Source: Sporichthyaceae bacterium
Lineage (GTDB): Bacteria; Actinomycetota; Actinomycetes; JACCUZ01
Assembly: GCA_013698395.1 (NCBI GenBank)
Contig: JACCUZ010000131.1
Coordinates: forward strand, 1 to 9,427
Length of the DNA: 9,427 bases
Direction: 5' to 3'
Under the pieces are notes generated by a model. That model searched no databases and was not told the origin of the DNA. It saw only the letters and a program-made list of their open reading frames with translations. The position numbers and the translations under genes are program-made. Positions 1 to 8,577 of this stretch are shown piece after piece (the first letter of the stretch is position 1; each line of letters opens with the position of its first letter).

Positions 1-534
1 TCACGACTCGACGACCTGGTCCCCCTCGACGGTGACCGCGACCTCCCTTAGAGGCCGGGTGGCCGGACCAGTCTTCACCGATCCGTCGGTCGCACTGAAC
101 GAGCTTCCGTGGCAGGCACAGCTGATCGTTCCGTTCTTGACGCTCGCCACGGTGCAGGACTGGTGGGTGCAGATCGCGGTGAATCCCTTGAAGGTGCCCT
201 TCGTCGGCTGAGTGACGACGACCTTCTGCTGATCGAGGATTACGCCGCCGCCAACCGGCACCTCGGCGGCAGCGACCAGCGCGCCGCCGGAGCCCGCGCC
301 GCCCCCGTCCCCACCCTCCGGGCTACTCGAGCCGGTCTCCGACGGGGTGTCTGCTTCATTCCCCGATCCCCCGGCATCCGGCTCCGCCGTGGTGTCGCCG
401 CCGCCACAGGCGGCGAGCAAGCCGATGGCACCAACTCCCGCTGCGAGAGAGAGGGCTTGTCGCCGGCTTGGATCAGCCGCAGCATGCGGCTCGGTGCGGG
501 CTTCCGGGAGGGACCGGGTGCGGTCTGTCGACAT
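1..534 (-). CDS. Tat-exported Rieske (2Fe-2S) lipoprotein
   Basis: A 177-residue Rieske-type iron-sulfur protein, probably a membrane-anchored electron carrier on the outer face of the membrane. Residues 24-25 are the twin Arg of a Tat signal (SRRQALS), followed by a hydrophobic stretch and a lipobox with Cys43 (LLAAC). Residues 44-84 are a Gly/Ser/Glu/Asp-rich linker. The cluster ligands are Cys122 and His124 (CTHQSC) and Cys139 and His142 (CACHGSSF). Cys127 and Cys141 match the extra disulfide pair of bc1-type Rieske domains. The ATG at 534 is chosen because AGGAG (540-544) lies 5 nt upstream; the frame stays open to a GTG at 597 that has no such site. The stop codon is the first three bases of the window, so the gene is complete. 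It lies 64 bp downstream of uvrA on the same strand. It is far shorter than a bc1-complex Rieske subunit and lacks transmembrane helices, so it is a stand-alone Rieske lipoprotein whose redox partner is unknown. Confidence 0.93.
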   Translation of the reverse strand: MSTDRTRSLPEARTEPHAAADPSRRQALSLAAGVGAIGLLAACGGGDTTAEPDAGGSGNEADTPSETGSSSPEGGDGGGAGSGGALVAAAEVPVGGGVILDQQKVVVTQPTKGTFKGFTAICTHQSCTVASVKNGTISCACHGSSFSATDGSVKTGPATRPLREVAVTVEGDQVVES

Positions 535-570
535 AACGGCTCCTGAGATGCGGACGGCGACGGCAGGAAC

Positions 571-576
571 AACGTA
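571..576 (-). promoter_or_regulatory. candidate -10 element for the Rieske gene
   Basis: Reading the minus strand, TACGTT matches the actinobacterial TANNNT -10 pattern. It lies in the 64-bp gap between uvrA and the Rieske gene and would give a leader of about 30 nt containing the AGGAG site. No good -35 hexamer is visible at 16-18 nt, so the Rieske gene may instead simply be read through from uvrA. Confidence 0.3.
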
Positions 577-598
577 CGAAGCCTGGTTGTGGTTCACA

Positions 599-3499
<2,901 letters not shown>

Positions 3500-3536
3500 G
3501 AAGATCCTTCTCAGGCGTACGTCAGATGTCCCGGCC

Positions 3537-3542
3537 ATGCTA
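3537..3542 (-). promoter_or_regulatory. candidate -10 element of uvrA
   Basis: On the minus strand TAGCAT fits TANNNT. Transcription would start near 3530, giving a leader of about 30 nt that holds the AAGGA site of the GTG start. The in-frame ATG at 3538 falls inside this hexamer, so it could not be translated from this transcript. No convincing -35 is seen at 16-18 nt. This is inference from pattern alone. Confidence 0.35.
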
Positions 3543-3564
3543 GGTGCCGGGTCGGACAACCGCC

Positions 3565-3584
3565 GTCACGAGCCGGGTCACGAG
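3565..3584. repeat. 8-bp direct repeat upstream of uvrA
   Basis: GTCACGAG occurs at 3565-3572 and again at 3577-3584, a 12-bp period (CTCGTGAC twice on the coding strand of uvrA). It sits just upstream of the candidate uvrA -10, about 35-55 bp before the inferred start of transcription. A regulator could bind there, but two 8-mers in GC-rich DNA can also arise by chance. Confidence 0.4.
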
Positions 3585-3591
3585 ACGGCCG

Positions 3592-3609
3592 GCTCAGCCC
3601 GCTCAGCCC
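3592..3609. repeat. two tandem 9-bp units after the VOC gene
   Basis: GCTCAGCCC is repeated head to tail (3592-3600 and 3601-3609), immediately beyond the stop codon of the VOC gene. No role is evident. It is not a hairpin and has no T-run, so it is not an intrinsic terminator. Confidence 0.5.
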
Positions 3610-3611
3610 GT

Positions 3612-4028
3612 TCAGGAGATGCAGAACTCGTTGCCCTCGACGTCGCGCATCACCACCCAACGGCTGCCCAGCTCGTCGTGCTCGTCGCCGCGCTGGGCAC
3701 CTAGCGCCTCAGCCCGCGCCACCTCGGCCTCCATGCCCTCGCTGCCCTCGCGCCGGCTCAGCCTGACGTCGAGGTGCACCCGGTTCTTCGCTGTCTTGGG
3801 CTCCGGCACCCGCTGGAAGAAGAACCGCGGGCCCTCCCCGGCTGGGTCGATCACCGCGCCCCAGGCGTCCCACATCTCCTCCGGGATGCCCTTGTCCCTT
3901 GCGAACTCCTCCCATGTGCTGAACGGTGGTGGTGGTGGTTCCGGCTCGTAACGGAGCAGCGCCGCCCAGAACCGCACCATGGTGGGTACGTCCGCGCAGT
4001 CGAAGGTCACCTGCATCTGGGGTGCCAT
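3612..4028 (-). CDS. VOC-superfamily (glyoxalase-like) protein
   Basis: A 138-residue single-domain protein of the vicinal oxygen chelate superfamily, glyoxalase-like subfamily. The N-terminal QVTFDCADVPTMVRFWAALL (6-25) is the usual first beta strand and helix. NRVHLDV (82-88, His85) and the C-terminal MRDVEGNEFC (about 127-136, with Glu132) are typical of the group. Members act in glyoxalase, dioxygenase or resistance reactions, often with a metal; the substrate here is unknown. The ATG at 4028 is chosen for its strong site, GGAGGAGGG (4032-4040), about 7 nt upstream; the frame stays open further upstream but lacks such a signal. Residues 31-35 are five prolines encoded by a short triplet repeat. 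The gene precedes uvrA on the same strand (112-bp gap) and diverges from the maleylpyruvate-isomerase-like gene. The fold is confident; the reaction is not. Confidence 0.85.
   Translation of the reverse strand: MAPQMQVTFDCADVPTMVRFWAALLRYEPEPPPPPFSTWEEFARDKGIPEEMWDAWGAVIDPAGEGPRFFFQRVPEPKTAKNRVHLDVRLSRREGSEGMEAEVARAEALGAQRGDEHDELGSRWVVMRDVEGNEFCIS
3925..3939. repeat. (GGT)5 triplet repeat inside the VOC gene
   Basis: Five perfect GGT units on the plus strand encode most of the five-proline run (residues 31-35) of the VOC protein. Slippage here would add or remove whole prolines and keep the frame. A five-proline run is also a typical place where ribosomes depend on EF-P. Confidence 0.7.
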
Positions 4029-4054
4029 CAGCCCTCCTCCGAGTTGGTCCATCC

Positions 4055-4060
4055 AGGCTA
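4055..4060 (-). promoter_or_regulatory. candidate -10 element of the VOC gene
   Basis: TAGCCT on the minus strand fits TANNNT. It would start transcription near 4048, giving a leader of about 20 nt that includes the GGAGGAGGG site. It faces away from, and lies 19 bp from, the candidate -10 of the divergent plus-strand gene, so the two promoters overlap. No clear -35 is seen. Confidence 0.35.
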
Positions 4061-4079
4061 GGCGGGGGCACCGACAGGT

Positions 4080-4085
4080 TAGGGT
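4080..4085 (+). promoter_or_regulatory. candidate -10 element, near-leaderless start of the maleylpyruvate-isomerase-like gene
   Basis: TAGGGT lies 8 nt before the ATG at 4094, and no purine-rich ribosome site is present between them. This places the transcription start at or within about 2 nt of the start codon. It resembles TAGGCT upstream of the next gene. It is inferred from pattern only. Confidence 0.4.
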
Positions 4086-4093
4086 CGGCCGCC

Positions 4094-4804
4094 ATGGACC
4101 TCGCCGCCGCGCTCGACGAGATGGCGGCGGCGACAGACGGGTTGCTGCTGACGGTCGACGCTCTCGATGACGCGGCACTGCGCGAGCCGTCACTTCTGCC
4201 GGGGTGGACTCGCGCGCACGTGCTGACCCACATCGCCCGAAACGCCGACGGCATGGTGAACCTGGTGGCCTGGGCGCGCACCGGGGAGGAGGTCCCGATG
4301 TACGCGGGGGGCCGGGAAGGCCGGGACGCCGACATCGAGGCAGGCGCAGGCCGGCACATCGGCGACATCCGGCTCGACCTCACCGACTCGGCCGAGCGGC
4401 TCCTGCAGTCATTCGCGGGCTTCCCGGACGAGGGCTTGGACCGGGAGGTCGCCCTGGCGTCCGGCGCGACGGCGTACGGCTGGGAGATCCCCTCCCTGCG
4501 TGTGCGTGAGGTCGAGATCCACCACGTCGACCTGGGCAGCGGCTACTCCACCTACGACTGGTCGCCCGAGTTCGCGGCGCGCACGCTCGACCAGCTCTCG
4601 CCGCTCTTCCGCGACGCGCGGGACTGCCCGGTGGGCACGCTGGTAGCGACCGACGGGGAGGGCCGGTGGGAGGTCGCCGCGGAGGGGCCGGAGCTGGCGG
4701 GGCCTCGGACGGCGCTGGTGGCCTGGCTGACCGGGCGAGGTTCCGATGATCGGCTGGCACTCAGTCCGGCCGGACCGGTCCCCGCGGCGCCGAAATGGGT
4801 GTGA
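4094..4804 (+). CDS. maleylpyruvate isomerase family mycothiol-dependent enzyme
   Basis: A 236-residue DinB-fold protein of the mycothiol-dependent maleylpyruvate isomerase family. The N-terminal four-helix part carries LLPGWTRAHVLTHIARNAD (34-52), the family hallmark, with His46 as a likely metal ligand. The second hallmark, LRVREVEIHHVDLG (135-148), supplies Glu139 and His143. These three correspond in spacing to the His, Glu and His zinc ligands of the Corynebacterium glutamicum enzyme. A smaller C-terminal domain follows (about 160-236, with WLTGR at 211-215). Relatives are isomerases or mycothiol S-transferases; the substrate here is unknown. The ATG at 4094 is chosen because the family hallmark is correctly placed and a -10 element lies just upstream; the frame is open further upstream but would overlap the divergent gene. 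A glyoxalase II-like gene follows 23 bp downstream. Confidence 0.88.
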   Translation: MDLAAALDEMAAATDGLLLTVDALDDAALREPSLLPGWTRAHVLTHIARNADGMVNLVAWARTGEEVPMYAGGREGRDADIEAGAGRHIGDIRLDLTDSAERLLQSFAGFPDEGLDREVALASGATAYGWEIPSLRVREVEIHHVDLGSGYSTYDWSPEFAARTLDQLSPLFRDARDCPVGTLVATDGEGRWEVAAEGPELAGPRTALVAWLTGRGSDDRLALSPAGPVPAAPKWV

Positions 4805-4815
4805 CCCGCGGTCGT

Positions 4816-4821
4816 TAGGCT
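4816..4821 (+). promoter_or_regulatory. candidate -10 element, leaderless start of the MBL gene
   Basis: TAGGCT is followed by exactly 6 nt and then the ATG at 4828, the geometry of actinobacterial leaderless promoters in which the A of ATG is the first transcribed base. No ribosome-binding site is present. It sits 11 bp after the stop of the preceding gene, so the hydrolase may have its own promoter. Confidence 0.5.
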
Positions 4822-4827
4822 GCGCGG

Positions 4828-5481
4828 ATGACATACACCGGTGAGGTGAGCCCGGGCGGCCCGCCTGCCGTGCGCGAGCTGACCGCCCTGACGATCACCA
4901 AGGTGTCGGTCGGGCGGATGGACAACAACGCGTACCTGCTCGAGTGCCGTCGCACCGGTGAGCTGTGCCTGATCGACGCGGCCAACGACGCGTCGACGCT
5001 GCTCTCCCTGGTCGGAGACCGGCCGCTGGCCCGGGTGGTGACCACCCACCAGCACGGCGACCATTGGCAGGCCCTGGCCGAGGTCGTGACTGCGACCGGG
5101 GCGCGGACGGCAGCCGGTGCAGAAGACATCCGTGGCATCCCGATACCGACCGATGAGCCGCTGTCGGACAGAGACCCGGTCTCGGTCGGCGAGGTACGTC
5201 TCGAGGTGATCCACCTGGTGGGGCACACACCGGGGTCGGTGGCTCTGCTGTACGAGGACCCTGCGGACCACCCACACCTTTTCACCGGTGACGCACTGTT
5301 CCCGGGCGGCGTCGGGAAGACCTCGGACCCGGCGGCCTTCGGGTCGTTGATCGACGACGTGGAGCAGAAAGTGTTCGGCCGGTTACCTGATGACACCTGG
5401 TTCTACCCCGGGCACGGCAACGACTCGACGTTGGGCACGGAGCGGCCGTCGCTTCCCGAGTGGCGCTCGCGCGGCTGGTGA
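4828..5481 (+). CDS. MBL-fold metallo-hydrolase, glyoxalase II-like
   Basis: A 217-residue metallo-beta-lactamase-fold hydrolase close to hydroxyacylglutathione hydrolases (glyoxalase II). The dinuclear metal site is complete: H74-x-H76-x-D78-H79 (THQHGDHW), H133 (VGHTPGS), D155 (FTGDALF) and H196 (YPGHG). Glyoxalase II enzymes cleave thioesters of a low-molecular-weight thiol; in an actinomycete that thiol would be mycothiol or a substitute. At about 217 residues it lacks the extra C-terminal helical domain of glutathione glyoxalase II, as small bacterial members do. It follows the mycothiol-dependent enzyme by 23 bp on the same strand, which supports a thiol-linked role (inference). The cytoplasm is the likely location, since no signal peptide is seen. 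The fold and active site are clear; the substrate is not. Confidence 0.92.
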   Translation: MTYTGEVSPGGPPAVRELTALTITKVSVGRMDNNAYLLECRRTGELCLIDAANDASTLLSLVGDRPLARVVTTHQHGDHWQALAEVVTATGARTAAGAEDIRGIPIPTDEPLSDRDPVSVGEVRLEVIHLVGHTPGSVALLYEDPADHPHLFTGDALFPGGVGKTSDPAAFGSLIDDVEQKVFGRLPDDTWFYPGHGNDSTLGTERPSLPEWRSRGW

Positions 5482-5492
5482 GCTGATCGAGT

Positions 5493-5512
5493 TGCCACTG
5501 CACGTGATGGCA
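5493..5512. promoter_or_regulatory. inverted repeat enclosing CACGTG before the secreted-protein gene
   Basis: TGCCA (5493-5497) and TGGCA (5508-5512) are inverted around a 10-nt centre that contains the palindrome CACGTG (5501-5506). It sits in the short gap between two genes, just before the AGGG (5516-5519) ribosome site of the next gene. It may be an operator or a weak RNA hairpin. The stem is only 5 bp, so chance is not excluded. Confidence 0.3.
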
Positions 5513-5527
5513 GGCAGGGTGTTCGCA

Positions 5528-6541
5528 ATGCTGACCCGATCCTCCCGTCGGTCCTTGCTGGCTGCATCGTCAATTGTGTGTGCGCTGGTCTTAGGCGGTG
5601 TCCACGCGCCTGAGCCTGAGGCGGATGTGCGGCCGAGCGCCGTGAAGTCCTTCAGGGCCTTTGCCGCCGATAGCTGGTGGAACACACCTCTGCCCGCGAA
5701 CGCGCCACAGAGCCCCCTCGAGAGCCGAGTCCTGGAGTACCTGAGGACTGCGCCGGACTCAGACGGCGGGTGCCTGCGCCTGGCGGGAACGGGATCCAAC
5801 GAGTGGGGTCAGCCGGTCTTCCGTGCTGGTCCGGGCGATCCGGAGTTCGACGTGCGGGTGTCCGGGGCGTCCTCGCGGCCGCCGGAACTCGCCTCCCTGC
5901 GCATCCCGCGGAGAGCCCGGGCGGCTGATACCAGTGACGCTGCCATGACCGTGTTCGACCGTGATCGTGGCTATGTCACAGCGCTGACTGGCGCGGACTA
6001 TGACCCGGCTGCCGGTCGGTGGACCGCTCGCGGCGCGACGGTGACTTACCTCGCCTCCAACGGGCTCCACGTACGGACTGGTCGGTCGGACAACCGCAGG
6101 AACAACGGGACCCATCGAGGCAACAATGGCGCCACCATGATGGTGCGCTACGCCGAGGTGGATTCTGGGGCTATCCGGCACGTCCTCAAGGTGGCCTCCG
6201 GACCGGAGACCTCTCGCGGCTTTGTGTTTCCGATGGTCGGCAGTGACGGCGACTCTGCTGACCCCGTCGCCCCGGCACAGGGCCTGCGATTTCGGATCAA
6301 GCCGTCGGTCGACCTCGATGCCTTGCGGCTGAACCCGCAGGCGAGAGTCATCGCCAAAACCTTGCAGCGGTACGGCATGTACATCGGGGACAACGGGGGC
6401 CACACCATTCTCAAGCTGCAGGACACCAGGGCCAGCGGCCTCGGACAGCTCTGGCAGCTCAGCAGCACGGCCCTCTGCTCACTGCCCCTGGGTGACCGGT
6501 ACTGGGACGTGATCAAGGGTGGGTACGACCCCAGCCGGTGA
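5528..6541 (+). CDS. secreted protein of unknown function
   Basis: A 337-residue protein I cannot assign to a named family. Residues 1-27 form a Sec signal peptide: a basic start (RSSRR), a hydrophobic core of about 17 residues, and a VHA cleavage site before Pro28. No lipobox, later membrane segment or C-terminal anchor is seen, so it is probably released. The mature part has segments that look like conserved motifs: FAADSWWNTPLP (45-56), DNRRNNGTHRGNNGA (188-202), AIRHVLKVA (215-223), LRFRIKPSVDLD (253-264) and RYGMYIGDNGGH (281-292). The His, Asn and Asp residues in these could form an active or binding site (inference). Cys82 and Cys317 are the only mature cysteines and could pair. The ATG at 5528 is chosen for the signal peptide and AGGG 8 nt upstream; GTG at 5519 and an ATG at 5390 inside the previous gene are less likely. 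GC content looks slightly lower than in uvrA. It could act on or bind a cell-surface glycan. Confidence 0.8.
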   Translation: MLTRSSRRSLLAASSIVCALVLGGVHAPEPEADVRPSAVKSFRAFAADSWWNTPLPANAPQSPLESRVLEYLRTAPDSDGGCLRLAGTGSNEWGQPVFRAGPGDPEFDVRVSGASSRPPELASLRIPRRARAADTSDAAMTVFDRDRGYVTALTGADYDPAAGRWTARGATVTYLASNGLHVRTGRSDNRRNNGTHRGNNGATMMVRYAEVDSGAIRHVLKVASGPETSRGFVFPMVGSDGDSADPVAPAQGLRFRIKPSVDLDALRLNPQARVIAKTLQRYGMYIGDNGGHTILKLQDTRASGLGQLWQLSSTALCSLPLGDRYWDVIKGGYDPSR

Positions 6542-6591
6542 GCCGGCGACTGAGAATCGTTGGTTCACGACAACTCGTTGCGCCGCCGGCA

Positions 6592-6597
6592 TATTCT
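6592..6597 (+). promoter_or_regulatory. candidate -10 element, leaderless start of the sulfotransferase gene
   Basis: TATTCT, a good TANNNT match, stands 7 nt before the GTG at 6605. The only purine-rich stretch (GAGGG) ends 1 nt before the start codon, too close to act as a ribosome site, so a leaderless transcript is likely. A weak -35-like ACGACA (6567-6572) lies 19 nt upstream. Short inverted repeats (CAAC-TC-GTTG, 6571-6580) fall between the two. Confidence 0.5.
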
Positions 6598-6604
6598 TGA
6601 GGGC

Positions 6605-7342
6605 GTGGATATCACGGGGGCCGCCGACCGGGCACGCCATCAGCTTCGAAGGCCCTTCTCGCGCACGCCGTTCGTCTGGGACTTGGCCATGTTGGCACGA
6701 TCGGAGAAGCGGGCGACGCTCGCTCGAACTGGGACCGCGCTGGTCATGGAGGGCTTTCTGCGCTCGGGCAACACGTTCAGCGCTGCGGCGTTCGTCATCT
6801 CGAACGGACCCGAGCTGCATGTCGGACGGCACCTCCACGGTGCCCCACATCTTCTCCGCGCCAAGCGACTGGGCATCCCTGCGGTCGCCCTGATCCGTGA
6901 GCCACGCGACGCGGTGTTGTCCTATCTCGTCCGTCGGGACACCCTCACCCCCGCCGCCGCGCTGGAGGAGTACGTCGACTTCTACCGGACGGCGTGGCGC
7001 GCCAGGGACGCTTTCGTCGTCGGCTTGTTCGACGTCGTGGTGCGAGACTTCGGGGCGATCCTCGACGCGGTGAACACCCGCTTCGGCACCACGTTCGCAC
7101 GATACGAGCCCACTCCCGAGAACGAGGCGGCCACCTTCTCGCTGGTGGAGGAAATGAACCGCCGCGAGTGCGGCGGCGCCCTCGTCGAGAGCCACGTCGG
7201 TCGACCGTCGACCGCACGGGACGCGGCGAAGCATGAACTGACGACACGGCTTGACGCACCATCGCTGAGGTCGCGGCTGGCCGCCGCCGAGCACATCTAC
7301 CGGTCGTACGCCGAGCTAGCAGTCGCCCGACAGCCGACCTAG
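6605..7342 (+). CDS. sulfotransferase-like P-loop protein
   Basis: A 245-residue protein with the two signature regions of PAPS-dependent sulfotransferases. The 5'-phosphosulfate loop is EGFLRSGNTF (49-58) and the 3'-phosphate region is ALIREPRDAVLSY (95-107), with Arg98 and Ser106 at the conserved R-x-P...S positions. A His-rich segment between them (HVGRHLHGAPH, 72-82) may hold the catalytic base, by analogy. The family moves sulfate from PAPS to hydroxyls or amines of glycans or small molecules; the acceptor is unknown. The GTG at 6605 is chosen because a -10 element sits 7 nt upstream; a TTG at 6560 is in frame but has no signal. No signal peptide, so it is cytoplasmic. It follows the secreted-protein gene by 63 bp and ends on the same CTAG as the opposing kinase gene. 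No PAPS-synthesis gene is in the window. Distant homologues in this fold can have other functions. Confidence 0.75.
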   Translation: MDITGAADRARHQLRRPFSRTPFVWDLAMLARSEKRATLARTGTALVMEGFLRSGNTFSAAAFVISNGPELHVGRHLHGAPHLLRAKRLGIPAVALIREPRDAVLSYLVRRDTLTPAAALEEYVDFYRTAWRARDAFVVGLFDVVVRDFGAILDAVNTRFGTTFARYEPTPENEAATFSLVEEMNRRECGGALVESHVGRPSTARDAAKHELTTRLDAPSLRSRLAAAEHIYRSYAELAVARQPT

Positions 7343-8577
7343 CCGGCCGTCAAGATCCGCTCCAGGGACTGGCGGACCAGCTCCGCGCGCTCGGCCGTGG
7401 CGTCGATCCGGACCACATCCGGCAGTTGCCCGAGCCACTTGTTGTACGCGGCCACCTGGGTGGCCACCGCCCTCTCACCGATCTGGTCGCCCGGCTTCCG
7501 CCGCACGGCCTCCTGGACCGGCACATCGAGGTGAAGAGTCACGTCTGCCCGAGGTACCAGGCGTCGGATCAACCACCGCTGTACGCGCAGATCGACTCCG
7601 CGGTAGGCGAACTCCAGGGTCACCAGCGCGTCGACGAGATGACGGTCGTAGAGCACGATCCCGCGGGTTTCGGTGTGCTGCCTCCGGACCCCAGCGATGA
7701 ACGAGACGGTGACCAGCGACGACCAGACCCAGCCCAGCGCACCTCGTCGTGACGCCAGAGTGGCACCTGGGTCGGCGGCGATCCGGTTGATCCCTGGCTC
7801 TTCGTCCAGACCACCTCGGCGCTTGACCCACCGGGCGATGACCGTCAGCCGGCCCAGACCCATACCCGGCCGCAGCCACACCCGGCTCACCGGGACGGCA
7901 CAACGTTCGAGCTCTTGCCGAAGACCATCCAGCACAGTCGTCTTGCCAGCCCCGTCGACGCCGCTGACCGCGACCACGAGCCTCCTGGTCCGTGGCATCA
8001 CGTGCGACGGGAGCACGCGAGGCGCGGGCGACCGTCGTCCGCTAGCCCACCGCACCAGGTCGCGCTGCCCGAGACCGATCTCGATGTCCGCAGCAGCCGT
8101 GAGGACTGGCGAGGCATCCGGAAACCGTTCTCCGCGTGCCTTCAGCCCCCGCAGCTCGAGAACGTCGATGAGGCGCACCTCGCCGCGCTCCGTAGCGCGC
8201 TGGATGACCCACTCCACGGGGCCTTGACCGTGACCGTCCAGCCGGACAGCCGCGAGGACCCGTCCCGAGTCGTCTGGCACGGCCCAGTCGCCCTGCTCCG
8301 AAAGCCCCAGGTGGCGGCGAAGCTTCGCCAAGGACAGCCATCCCGCGGCGACGAGCTCGGCCGGTGCCACGGGGCTCGACAGGCGTGCCTGGAACACTTG
8401 TGTCCACCCCACCCCCAACGGGGAAGCGACCAGGCCGGCGCTGCCGAGCCGACCGTTCAGGAGGCGCTGCAACCGCTCCCAGGCATTGAGGCGATCCGCC
8501 ACGTCCGCTGGCTCCGGAATCCCATTCCGCCGCAGGTGATCCTCGGTGCTCACCGCGAGGACGTCGTCAGCGCTCAC
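7339..8577 (-). CDS. thymidylate-kinase-type P-loop kinase with extra N-terminal domain
   Basis: A 412-residue two-part protein. The C-terminal half (about 197-412) resembles thymidylate kinases: Walker A GVDGAGKTT (206-214), the DR-x motif in VLYDRHLVDAL (308-318), a strand ending HLDVP (349-353), and an Arg/Lys-rich lid (359-369). A hydrophobic helix spans about 281-296. The N-terminal half (1-195) has no motif I can name with confidence; its pattern of short strands and helices recalls nucleotidyltransferase-like domains found before such kinases, but the catalytic acidic pair is not visible. At 412 residues it is about twice a true thymidylate kinase, so housekeeping dTMP synthesis is unlikely. 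A nucleoside, sugar or other small substrate is more probable. The GTG at 8577 overlaps the stop of the ATP-grasp gene (GTGA), with AGGAG (8581-8585) 3 nt upstream, so the two are probably translationally coupled. It converges on the sulfotransferase gene. Confidence 0.8.
   Translation of the reverse strand: MSADDVLAVSTEDHLRRNGIPEPADVADRLNAWERLQRLLNGRLGSAGLVASPLGVGWTQVFQARLSSPVAPAELVAAGWLSLAKLRRHLGLSEQGDWAVPDDSGRVLAAVRLDGHGQGPVEWVIQRATERGEVRLIDVLELRGLKARGERFPDASPVLTAAADIEIGLGQRDLVRWASGRRSPAPRVLPSHVMPRTRRLVVAVSGVDGAGKTTVLDGLRQELERCAVPVSRVWLRPGMGLGRLTVIARWVKRRGGLDEEPGINRIAADPGATLASRRGALGWVWSSLVTVSFIAGVRRQHTETRGIVLYDRHLVDALVTLEFAYRGVDLRVQRWLIRRLVPRADVTLHLDVPVQEAVRRKPGDQIGERAVATQVAAYNKWLGQLPDVVRIDATAERAELVRQSLERILTAG

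Noticed and set aside
5390..5527. Upstream ATG extension of the secreted protein
   Set aside because: It would overlap the MBL gene by about 90 bp and bury the signal peptide behind 46 residues. The ATG at 5528 has a ribosome site.
6542..6590. GCCGGCG ... CGCCGGC inverted repeat after the secreted-protein gene as a terminator
   Set aside because: The loop would be about 35 nt and no T-run follows; the site also overlaps the promoter region of the next gene.
7339..8577. APS kinase supplying PAPS to the adjacent sulfotransferase
   Set aside because: The Walker A (GVDGAGKTT) and the DRH motif fit thymidylate-kinase-type enzymes, not the GLSGSGKST loop of APS kinases.
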